DNA of 41,597 nt from Streptomyces hydrogenans. GTDB lineage: Bacteria; Actinomycetota; Actinomycetes; Streptomycetales; Streptomycetaceae. Positions within the stretch are counted from its first letter, which is position 1. The number at the start of each line of letters is the position of its first letter. The DNA is taken from positions 1-41,597 of the forward strand of contig NZ_BNBS01000073.1 of NCBI RefSeq assembly GCF_014656075.1. Reading direction: 5' to 3'. Made by a program: the position numbers and the translations under genes. Positions 30,039 to 36,806 of the stretch are shown piece after piece. The notes below the pieces were generated by a model. It was given only the letters and a program-made list of their open reading frames with translations. It ran no database searches and had not been told where the DNA came from.

Positions 30039-31295
30039 TCATGCGGTGCGCGGAAGCGCCGCGATTCGGTGATCAAGAGTCGAGACTCGGTCATCGGACA
30101 TGAGCGGGGCAATACGCCCCCGAAGCCCGTCCAGTTTCTTGCCGATGAATCCCGAATGCGACCGGTCGGCCAGTCCGAGTGCTTGCTCCGCGTAGTGCAC
30201 GACCTGGTCGATGTCCCGCCTGTACGCCCCGAGCACGGCGAGGTCGCTCAGAACAGCAGCGCGTCGACGCAGGGACAAAGGCTGGGCAAGGGCTGCGGTG
30301 AGCGCTTCCTCGGCGAGATCAGGGCGGCCCAGTTGGAGGTAACAGGCTCCTCTCTCCTCGGAAAGGCGGGAGCCGTCGAAACGGAGCCAGCCTCCGTTGT
30401 GGGAGTGAGCGCCATCGAGGGCGTGCACCTTCTCGGCTTCGTCCAGCGCCCGGTTGCACGCGTCGAGCTCGCCCACAGCCGCGTACGCCTGAGCCTGGAC
30501 GGCCGCGACCCAGTGACGGGTGGAGAGAGTGTCGTCGCCCCTCCGAGCGATGCGGAACGCCGCATCGAGCAGGGGTTGGGCGGCGTGCGCGCGGCGCGCG
30601 TACAGCTCGACGTATGCATGGCGGGTCATGGCACAGGCCCACAGGTCGTGGTCACCACCGGTGTAGGCCGCGTTGGCGGCCAGTGTGTAGCACTGGGCGG
30701 CGTCGGTGTACCGGTTGGCGTCGAAGAACAGCTCACCGACGAGCTGGTAGAGGTCTGCCGCCATCCGGCACAGTCGGGACCGCTCCGCAGCAGTGCGGGG
30801 CTCGGTCAGTCCTTTCGCCAGTACGTCGAGCTGCGCGCGCACCGCGGGGAAGACGACCTGCTTGGAGTCCGACAGCGCGTAGACCTGCCAGAGGCTGCGG
30901 TGGAGGGCCTCCCCGGTATCCGAGCGTGTCGACGCAGCCCGCCCTCGGGCGGCTTCACAGGGATCGGGAAGAGCCACCAGCGCGCCCGTGACGGCGAGCA
31001 GACCCAGGACTTCGCGGCGCTTCATGTCGTCATCATCACCATGGAGGAGGGATGGGGCAGCGGAGAGCCCGGCGGTCTCGGCCGGCTGCTCGTCGGAGAG
31101 AAGGGCTTCCAGCTCGGGGAGGGTCACTCCCAACAGCGCTGCGAGCTTCGGCCGTTGGTGGGGACGCGGGGTGGCGCGACCGCTTTCCCAACGAACCACG
31201 GTGGACGCGGCCACCGAAAGCGCTTCTGCGCATTCCTCCTGAGAGTAACCCCGGGCCGCGCGCCGTTCCGCGAATCGCTTACGCCTCGACGTCAT
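30039..31295 (-). CDS. XRE-family regulator with TPR-like C-terminal domain
   Basis: 418 residues. N-terminal helix-turn-helix (about 5-60) with RRAARGYSQEECAEALSVAASTVVRWESG, then a short linker and MKRREVLGLLAVTGALVALPDP, a hydrophobic stretch common in actinobacterial XRE proteins. From about 130 onward the protein is helical with TPR-like pairs (ADLYQLVGELFFDANRYTDAAQCYTLAANAAY, AVQAQAYAAVGELDACNRALDEAEKV, RGACYLQLGRPDLAEEALTAAL). Such regulators often bind peptides or sense metabolites. It is divergent from the RiPP operon with 183 nt between starts, so it is the probable regulator of precursor expression. Start is ATG 31295. Confidence 0.88.
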   Translation of the reverse strand: MTSRRKRFAERRAARGYSQEECAEALSVAASTVVRWESGRATPRPHQRPKLAALLGVTLPELEALLSDEQPAETAGLSAAPSLLHGDDDDMKRREVLGLLAVTGALVALPDPCEAARGRAASTRSDTGEALHRSLWQVYALSDSKQVVFPAVRAQLDVLAKGLTEPRTAAERSRLCRMAADLYQLVGELFFDANRYTDAAQCYTLAANAAYTGGDHDLWACAMTRHAYVELYARRAHAAQPLLDAAFRIARRGDDTLSTRHWVAAVQAQAYAAVGELDACNRALDEAEKVHALDGAHSHNGGWLRFDGSRLSEERGACYLQLGRPDLAEEALTAALAQPLSLRRRAAVLSDLAVLGAYRRDIDQVVHYAEQALGLADRSHSGFIGKKLDGLRGRIAPLMSDDRVSTLDHRIAALPRTA

Positions 31296-31428
31296 AGGTC
31301 TCCCCTCACGAGAACCCTTTCACGCGCTCATGCCCGCCACGCGCCAACGCCTGTAAAACGCCTGGATATTGCGCATGGCTCGCTCTGGGAGAAGGTAACG
31401 GATCGTCGTTCACTGGTCACACACCGTC

Positions 31429-31449
31429 CGGAGGTCGAAGGATCCTCCG
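31429..31449 (+). promoter_or_regulatory. Inverted repeat in the RiPP operon leader
   Basis: CGGAGG (31429-31434) and CCTCCG (31444-31449) are inverted around 9 nt. It lies 30 nt before the first small ORF and could be an RNA hairpin or an XRE operator. The 31296-31478 divergent gap also holds the only AT-richer stretch nearby (GTAAAACGCCTGGATATTG, near 31359), a candidate promoter zone. Confidence 0.4.
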
Positions 31450-31478
31450 AACAGCTCTCCACGAAGAGGAGCGACCAC

Positions 31479-31646
31479 GTGACACCTTTCGGACCGCCCC
31501 GCAGGAACCCTGGCGCCAGTGGCCGTACGTACACGCCGCCGGAGCCCCGACCGGGTGCGCCGAGCCGGGCTCTGCGGGTACGGGCGGCCGGCGGCTGGGA
31601 GAGGTTCATGCGCCGCGTCGAGTTCCGGAAGGAGCCGGAGGAGTGA
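31479..31646 (+). CDS. Small basic ORF opening the RiPP operon
   Basis: 55 residues from GTG 31479, with GAAGAGGA 8 nt upstream. Pro- and Arg-rich start (VTPFGPPRRNPGASGRTYTP) and a helical, charged C-terminus (GGWERFMRRVEFRKEPEE). No family recognised. Its stop overlaps the start of the next ORF in a GTGA junction, arguing that both are translated. A role as a chaperone or regulator of the maturation genes is guesswork; it could also be a second, unmodified leader-like peptide. Confidence 0.55.
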   Translation: MTPFGPPRRNPGASGRTYTPPEPRPGAPSRALRVRAAGGWERFMRRVEFRKEPEE

Positions 31647-31849
31647 ACCCGGTCGGTTCCGACGGCTACGAGCATCACCCGCTCCTGGACACGCGTGTCC
31701 GTGACATCGCCTCGCGTGGGGTGGGTGTGCTCGTCGCCGTCACCCACGAGCTCCACAGCCACGGCACGATCCGCATCGCACACATCCGGCCCGCGTCCGG
31801 AGTCGAGTGGACGACCGCGGCCGACAACATCCAGGCCGCTCGCCTCTGA
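31643..31849 (+). CDS. Small protein coupled to the RiPP operon, unknown function
   Basis: 68 residues from GTG 31643, overlapping the previous stop by 4 nt. Sequence begins VNPVGSDGYEHHPLLDTRVR and continues with a beta-alpha pattern (GVGVLVAVTHELHSHGTIRIAHIRPASGVEWTTAADNIQAA). Several His residues (EHH, HELHSH) stand out. No signal peptide, no recognised domain. Placement directly before the precursor gene and on the same strand suggests cotranscription. Confidence 0.65.
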   Translation: MNPVGSDGYEHHPLLDTRVRDIASRGVGVLVAVTHELHSHGTIRIAHIRPASGVEWTTAADNIQAARL

Positions 31850-31927
31850 GTCGCGGCCCGCAGATCGCCGTCCACGCGCCCCGCGCAGGCGGTTTCCCGC
31901 ACCACCCCCTTCAGCCCAAGGAGTCTC

Positions 31928-32188
31928 ATGACCACCTCTGTCGCACTCCTCTCCCCCACGCGGCCGTGGGGTGCGGGCCGACTCGCGCCCTACCCGACGG
32001 TCATCCGCCGACCCCACTCCACGGTCGCCATCGACCCCACGACACAGCTCGGAGTGTTCCGAGACGGTGCCGGGCAGGTGATCGAGATGGGCAAGCACGG
32101 CACCAGCTCCGGCACCGAGACCTCCACGACGACGAACGCGGACTCCCGGAACGACCAGGGTCACGACCAGGACAGCAACCAGGACTGA
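31928..32188 (+). CDS. RiPP precursor peptide (ATP-grasp-modified, graspetide class)
   Basis: 86 residues, ATG 31928 with AAGGAG a few nt upstream. The leader has TRPWGAGRLAPYPTV (11-25) and IDPTTQLGVFRDGAGQ (35-50), the PWG-x-R and D-P-x-TQ patterns of precursors modified by SAV_5884-type ATP-grasp enzymes, followed by VIEMGKHGT (51-59). The tail from about 55 is the likely core: Thr/Ser/Glu-rich (T59, T63, E64, T65, T67-T69), then Asp/Asn-rich (D72, D76, D80, D82, D86). Side-chain esters between Thr/Ser and Asp/Glu are the expected modification. No Cys. The stop and the ligase ATG overlap as TGATG, so the enzyme is translationally coupled to its substrate. Confidence 0.9.
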   Translation: MTTSVALLSPTRPWGAGRLAPYPTVIRRPHSTVAIDPTTQLGVFRDGAGQVIEMGKHGTSSGTETSTTTNADSRNDQGHDQDSNQD

Positions 32189-33153
32189 TGACCATGAGCG
32201 AGGAGAGGCCGGTTCTGGTGGCCACCGAGGCGGACGACATCACCGCCGACATGGTGATCGCCGAACTCAACCGGCGCGATGTGCCGGTGGTCCGGTTCAA
32301 CCCCGCCGACATCGGCGAAAGCCTCACGGTCTCGGCTAGGTTCGGTACCTGCCCGGCCCCGGTGGTCGGGCAGGTGCGCACCCCGTCGAGAACCGCTGAT
32401 GTGACCCGGGTCCGGTCGGTGTACTGGCGCCGCCCGGAATGGCCCACGTTTCCCCACCTGTCCGCTGATGACTCCCGGTTCGCGGCGGCGCAGGTCCGCT
32501 ACGGACTCGGTGGCACCCTCTACGCCCTGGGCGCCCCGCTCTGGGTCAACCACCCCCTGCGCGTTGCCGCGGCCGACTACAAACCCGCGCAGCTCGTTCT
32601 CGCCCAGCAACTCGGCTTCACCATCCCTCCCACCCTTGTCACCAACGACCCGTACGAGGCGCGCGAGTTCGTCCAGGCTCAGAGGCAGGCGATCTTCAAG
32701 ACGCTGCGATGGACCCCCTACACGCGTGAGGGCGTACCGGTGACGGGGTGGGCTGCCCCCGTCACCCCAGAGGAGATCGACGACAGCGTTCGGGTCACGC
32801 CCCACCTGTTCCAGGCCCGCGTGGACAAGGTCGCCGACGTCCGCGTACTGCTCGTAGGTCGGCATACGTTCGCCGTGCGCATCGACTCCGACCTCCTGGA
32901 CTGGCGCAAGGACTACAGCGCCCTGGCCTACACCGTGGAGCACCTGCCCGACCGGGTGGACCAGGCACTGCACGCCTACCTGGACCGGCTGGACCTGATG
33001 TCGGGAAGCTTCGACCTCGCGGTCGACCGCGCCGGGGACTACTGGTGGCTGGAACTGAATCCCAACGGACAGTGGGGGTGGCTGGAGACCGAGACCGGCC
33101 TCCCGATGTCCGCCGCCTTCGCCGACCTGCTCGTACGAGGAGACCACCGATGA
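32188..33153 (+). CDS. ATP-grasp ribosomal peptide maturase (graspetide ligase)
   Basis: 321 residues, related to MvdC/MvdD-type ligases and the SAV_5884 family. It would phosphorylate Asp/Glu side chains of the core and let Thr/Ser hydroxyls attack to form esters. Visible: an N-terminal domain starting RPVLVATEADDITADMVIAELNRRDVPVVRFN, the YWRRPEWP element (79-86) shared by this family, K171 in IFKTLRW (ATP binding), and E289 and N291 in WWLELNPNGQWGWLE (Mg binding and the NPNGQW signature). Start is ATG 32188, overlapping the precursor stop; ATG 32194 is an alternative. The 3' end overlaps the methyltransferase start (ATGA). Confidence 0.93.
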   Translation: MTMSEERPVLVATEADDITADMVIAELNRRDVPVVRFNPADIGESLTVSARFGTCPAPVVGQVRTPSRTADVTRVRSVYWRRPEWPTFPHLSADDSRFAAAQVRYGLGGTLYALGAPLWVNHPLRVAAADYKPAQLVLAQQLGFTIPPTLVTNDPYEAREFVQAQRQAIFKTLRWTPYTREGVPVTGWAAPVTPEEIDDSVRVTPHLFQARVDKVADVRVLLVGRHTFAVRIDSDLLDWRKDYSALAYTVEHLPDRVDQALHAYLDRLDLMSGSFDLAVDRAGDYWWLELNPNGQWGWLETETGLPMSAAFADLLVRGDHR

Positions 33154-34313
33154 CCGACCCCGCATACGAGCGACGCCGCATGGCGACCGTCCTCGTGAAC
33201 AAAGGCGTCCTGAGGTCCCCCTGGCTGCGTGCGGCCGTCGAGACCGTCTCCCGCGAGCGGTTCCTCCACCCGGGAGTGTTCCTGAACGAGGGGCGGACCT
33301 GGCGGCCCGTCACCGCCGCGGACACGGATCCGGACGATTGGCTGAAGATCGCATACAGCGTCGACACCCTCACCACCCAGCTCGACGGCCACCTCACCGC
33401 CGACCAGGCCGGCGAACCCGTCGTGGGCGTGCCCACGTCCTCCTCGACCGACCCGGCCACCGTCGTCGGCATGATCGAGACCCTGGACCTCGCGAGGGGC
33501 CACCGAGTCCTGGAGATCGGCACAGGCACCGGCTACTCCACAGCCCTGATGTGCCACTATCTCGGCGAGGACAACGTCACCACGGTCGAGGTGGACACAC
33601 AGGTGGCCACCCGAGCCGATGTCGCTCTCGAAGTCGCCGGCTTCTCGACGTGGACGGTGACGGGCGACGGCCTCCTCGGCCACCCGTGCCGGGCACCGTA
33701 CGACCGGGTCATCGCCACCTGCGCGGTCCACCGCATCCCGTACGCGTGGATCAGGCAGACGAGACCCGGAGGCGTCGTCCTCGGCACGGTCGGCTCGTGG
33801 CCGTGGGGAACCGGCCTCGCGAGACTGGCCGTCGGCGATGACGGCACCGCCGAAGGCCCGATCGTCGGGCGTTCCTCCTTCATGCAGGCGCGGGCCCAAG
33901 CAGTGGCCCCCGTGGCCGGCGATCTCTCCGCCCGGACCGCGTACGCGGACAGTGAGCGGCCCGCTCTGATGTCCCCTACGGTCCTTGAGGAATGGATGCC
34001 CGCCTTCCTGGCACAGCTGGCCGCGCCCGGCGCTCAGTTCGTCCGCGCGATGGACGGTGACGGGTCGCCCATGCTGTACCTGTTCGATCCGGATAAGGAG
34101 TCGTTCGCCGAGTTCCTCGCCGACGGCGAGAGCTGGACCGTTCGCCAGGGCGGCCCGGTGGCCCTGTGGGACGACGTGGAGCGTTCTCTCGTCGCCTGGC
34201 AGGACGCCGGGGCACCGGGGATCGACTCCGTACGGCTCCGTGTGACGCCCGCGTCCCACCGGTACTGGATCGACCAGGTCCCCTCCCTGCGCTGGGAACA
34301 CCGGATCACCTGA
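33150..34313 (+). CDS. PIMT-like O-methyltransferase of the ATP-grasp peptide system
   Basis: 387 residues. The N-terminal half matches protein-L-isoaspartate O-methyltransferase: VSRERFLHPGVF, VPTSSSTDPATVVGMIETL, AdoMet motif I LEIGTGTGYS (121-130), VTTVEVD and YDRVIATCAVHRIPYAWIRQTRPGGVVLGTVG. The extra C-terminal 170 residues are particular to the RiPP-linked family. In the fuscimiditide system the equivalent enzyme methylates an Asp of the ester-crosslinked peptide, which then closes to an aspartimide; the same reaction is inferred here. Start is ATG 33150 in an ATGA overlap with the ligase stop, making precursor, ligase and methyltransferase one coupled unit. Confidence 0.93.
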   Translation: MTDPAYERRRMATVLVNKGVLRSPWLRAAVETVSRERFLHPGVFLNEGRTWRPVTAADTDPDDWLKIAYSVDTLTTQLDGHLTADQAGEPVVGVPTSSSTDPATVVGMIETLDLARGHRVLEIGTGTGYSTALMCHYLGEDNVTTVEVDTQVATRADVALEVAGFSTWTVTGDGLLGHPCRAPYDRVIATCAVHRIPYAWIRQTRPGGVVLGTVGSWPWGTGLARLAVGDDGTAEGPIVGRSSFMQARAQAVAPVAGDLSARTAYADSERPALMSPTVLEEWMPAFLAQLAAPGAQFVRAMDGDGSPMLYLFDPDKESFAEFLADGESWTVRQGGPVALWDDVERSLVAWQDAGAPGIDSVRLRVTPASHRYWIDQVPSLRWEHRIT

Positions 34314-34330
34314 ACCACTACGCTCCGGCC

Positions 34331-34624
34331 ATGGACGACGAACCGCTCTCCCAGTGGGCCGAGCGTCGCGACGCGAGGATCGGGCAGCTTCGCGCCGTGC
34401 CCCTCGTGACCGGCGACGGCCCGAGGGCTTCGCATCTGAACCCCGATGCGCCCCGTGCGATCCAGCGGTGGAACGGCCATCTGTGGGAGGCGTACGGCTT
34501 CGCGGCGAACCTCGCGGAAGCACGGCGCATCCTGTTTCCCCACGCCGAGGCTGCCGCCACTCCTGAGGCGTCACCGAGGCTCGGTCCCGGGACCGGCAGA
34601 CATCGGAAACCTCCGGCTCCCTGA
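34331..34624 (+). CDS. Small protein, DUF6087-like
   Basis: 97 residues from ATG 34331, 17 nt after the methyltransferase stop. MDDEPLSQWAERRDARIGQLRAVPL, RASHLNPDAPRAIQRWNGHLWEAYGFAANLAEARRILFP is a pattern I recall for the streptomycete DUF6087 family, found as a solitary small protein near XRE regulators. It is hydrophilic with a Pro-rich tail. It may be the last gene of the RiPP operon or an unrelated neighbour. Function unknown. Confidence 0.7.
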   Translation: MDDEPLSQWAERRDARIGQLRAVPLVTGDGPRASHLNPDAPRAIQRWNGHLWEAYGFAANLAEARRILFPHAEAAATPEASPRLGPGTGRHRKPPAP

Positions 34625-34647
34625 CGCAATGCCCACGATTCCACGAG

Positions 34648-34680
34648 AAAAGGCCCCTGACCTGCGATATCGCAGGTCAG
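34648..34680 (-). terminator. Intrinsic terminator of rnpB
   Basis: A perfect 24-bp palindrome (34657-34680, arms CTGACCTGCGAT and ATCGCAGGTCAG) lies 10 nt beyond the 3' end of rnpB. Read leftwards it is followed by GGGGCC and then TTTT (34651-34648). It would also stop rightward transcripts from the RiPP operon in the opposite sense, though without a U-run. Confidence 0.8.
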
Positions 34681-34690
34681 AAGCCTGAGG

Positions 34691-35099
34691 GGCAGACGAG
34701 TCGGGCTGTACGCCGGGTTCTGTTCCCCGGGACCTCGCGGTCGTCGGGGTGACGGCCATCCATCTAGGGCCGGCGTTGCCACCGGCCTCGTGCGGTCTAC
34801 CCGCGAACTCGGGCGAGCAGCCCTCGAACATTCGCGCAGGGACACCGGGGTGTCCCCTCTTGACCTTGCTCCGGGTGGGGTTTACCTAGCCGCCTGAGTC
34901 ACCTCAGGCGCTGGTGGTCTCTTACACCACCGTTTCACCCTTACCGCGGGCCGAGGCCCACGGCGGTCTGTTTTCTGTGGCACTGTCCCGCGGGTCACCC
35001 CGGGTGGCCGTTAGCCATCACCCTGCTCTGTGGAGCCCGGACGTTCCTCGGGGAGATCCGAGGATCTCCACGCGGCCGCCCGCCCGGCTCGTCTGCCGT
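34691..35099 (-). ncRNA. rnpB: RNase P RNA (class A)
   Basis: On the minus strand the universally conserved blocks appear in order: GGAACGTCCGGGCTCCACAG, then AGGGTGATGGCTAACGGCC, GCCACAGAAAACAGACCGCC, GTAAGGGTGAAACGGTGGTG, TAAGAGACCACCAGCGCC, GGCTAGGTAAACCCCACCCG and GGAGCAAGGTCAAGAGG. The 5' GCAGACGAGCCGGG pairs with the 3' end CCCGACTCGTCTGC to form helix P1, which fixes the ends to within a few nt. Length is about 409 nt, normal for streptomycetes. This RNA is the catalytic part of the tRNA 5'-processing enzyme. It accounts for the 34625-35179 stretch without a protein gene. Confidence 0.96.
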
Positions 35100-35179
35100 G
35101 CCGACCATGCTACCTGGCGGGACGGAGCCGGGTGGACGGCGCTTGACCTTGCCGCGACGTCAGGGTTTCTACTGAGGGC

Positions 35180-35956
35180 ATGCGCATCGGCGAGATCGCC
35201 GCGCTCGTCGGGGTCACGCCCCGCGCGGTGCGGCACTACCACCATCTGGGGCTGCTGCCCGAGCCCGCCCGGCTGGCCAACGGCTACCGGGAGTACGGCA
35301 TCCGGGACGCGGTGCTGCTCGCCCGGGTGCGGCGGCTGACCGAGCTGGGACTCGGCCTCGACGAGGTGCGGGACGTGCTCGCCGAGGACGCGGGGCGGGA
35401 GCTCGTGGAGGTGCTGGAGGAGCTGGACGCCGACCTCGCCCGGCAGGAGGCGGTCGTCCGGGAGCGGCGGGCGCGGCTGGCGGGGCTGCTCGACGCGGCG
35501 CGGGACGGGCGGCTCATCGCCGAGGGGCCCGTGTCGCCGGAGCTGGCCGCGCTGCTCGCGGGGGTCGGCGAGCTGCCGGACTCGCCGATGGCCGTGAAGG
35601 ACCGGGAGATCCTCACCCTGCTCGACACGGTCGTGCCGGCCGATGAGCGGGCGCGGCTGATGGGACTGATGCACGAGGTGTCCGCGAGTGCCGGGCAGGT
35701 GTACGGACTCCTCGACGCGCTCGTCGACGCCCCGGTGGACGATCCCCGGGTCGAGGAGGCCGCGCGGGCGCTCGCCGGGGCGCTGCCGGACGGGATCGGC
35801 GGCTTCGAGCTGCCGGCCGAGGGGGCGGGCGGGCTCGCCGACGTGTTCTTCGCGGAGCTGGCGCCCGCCCAGGCGGCCGTCGTGCGCCGCGCGCTGGTGC
35901 TGGTGTCGGAGCGGATCGACGGAAGGGGCGGACGTGACGGGCGTGACCGGGACTGA
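35180..35956 (+). CDS. MerR family transcriptional regulator
   Basis: 258 residues. Winged-helix N-terminus MRIGEIAALVGVTPRAVRHYHHLGLLPEPARLANGYREYGIRDAVLLARVRRLTELGLGLDEVRDVL, then a coiled-coil dimerisation helix (about 75-110) and a roughly 140-residue C-terminal domain with no Cys pattern, so metal sensing of the classical sort is unlikely. Start is ATG 35180, 81 nt from rnpB in the divergent direction. The next gene (membrane protein) starts inside its 3' end at 35934, so the two are co-expressed. Confidence 0.93.
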   Translation: MRIGEIAALVGVTPRAVRHYHHLGLLPEPARLANGYREYGIRDAVLLARVRRLTELGLGLDEVRDVLAEDAGRELVEVLEELDADLARQEAVVRERRARLAGLLDAARDGRLIAEGPVSPELAALLAGVGELPDSPMAVKDREILTLLDTVVPADERARLMGLMHEVSASAGQVYGLLDALVDAPVDDPRVEEAARALAGALPDGIGGFELPAEGAGGLADVFFAELAPAQAAVVRRALVLVSERIDGRGGRDGRDRD

Positions 35957-36806
35957 GCGGGGGCCGGTGCTGCGGGTGCTGCGGGCGGTCGCCTACGCGG
36001 CGCTCCCCGCCGAGCTGGTGCTCCTCACACTGCTGCTCGGCGGGGTGCGGATCCCCGGGGGCGTGTGGGTCGGCGCGGAGCTGGTGACGGCCGGGCTGCT
36101 CGCCGCCGAGGCGGTCGTGTGGGTGCGGCTGCGGCGGCGGGGGCTCTCGCGGCGGGAGGCGCTGGCGGAGCTCGTACCGGAGCGGGTGCTGCGGCTGATC
36201 GGGCACGAGCTGCGGCTGATGGCGAGCCTCGGGCGGTGGGTCGCGCGGCGGCCGCACGGGACCGGGGGCGCGGCGGGCGTGTTCCCGCACGCGCGGGACC
36301 AGGCCGCCCTCATGTACGGCTTCGCGTTCGTCTGTCTCGTCGAGACCGTCGGGATGTCGTGGCTGCTGGCCGGCTGGCCGGTCGTGCACGCGGTCGTGCT
36401 GGTCCTCGACGTGTACACGGTGCTGTTCGTCCTCGGGCTGCACGCGGCCGCCGTGACCCGGCCGCACGTGCTCGCCGACGGGCGGCTGCGGGTCCGTCAG
36501 GCCGCCCACGTCGACGTGGCCGTGCCGCTGGAGCGGATCGCCGCCGTCCGCCGCGAGAACCGCTTCACCCACGAGAAGGCCGACGGCGAGCTGAACCTGG
36601 CCGTCGGCTCGCAGACCTCCGTCACCCTGGAGCTGAGCGGGCCCGTGGACGTCGTGGGGCTGCTCGGGCGGGTCCGGCCGGTGACCACGGTCCGGCTGCA
36701 CGCCGACGACCCGAAGGCGCTGTACGAGGCCGTCCGGGACGCCGTCGCCGTCACGCGGGCGCGAACAGCACCTTCGCCCGGCCAGGATCCGCTTCCGACA
36801 GCCTGA
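35934..36806 (+). CDS. Integral membrane protein, unknown function
   Basis: 290 residues from GTG 35934, overlapping the MerR stop by 23 nt. Two hydrophobic hairpins (about 16-60 and 124-175) are separated by a basic, helical cytoplasmic stretch (RLRRRGLSRREALAELVPERVLRLIGHELRLM). The soluble C-terminus (about 180-270) is strand-rich: VDVAVPLERIAAVRRENRFTHEKADGELNLAVGSQTSVTLELSGPV, resembling a bacterial PH-like domain. The MerR partner may control it, or it may be the effector of whatever MerR senses. The last 56 nt overlap the convergent RNB gene. Confidence 0.82.
   Translation: MTGVTGTERGPVLRVLRAVAYAALPAELVLLTLLLGGVRIPGGVWVGAELVTAGLLAAEAVVWVRLRRRGLSRREALAELVPERVLRLIGHELRLMASLGRWVARRPHGTGGAAGVFPHARDQAALMYGFAFVCLVETVGMSWLLAGWPVVHAVVLVLDVYTVLFVLGLHAAAVTRPHVLADGRLRVRQAAHVDVAVPLERIAAVRRENRFTHEKADGELNLAVGSQTSVTLELSGPVDVVGLLGRVRPVTTVRLHADDPKALYEAVRDAVAVTRARTAPSPGQDPLPTA

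Noticed and set aside
34657..34680. Recombinase attachment site next to rnpB
   Set aside because: The palindrome is better explained as the rnpB terminator stem with its T4 tail, and no integrase or second copy of the site was seen.
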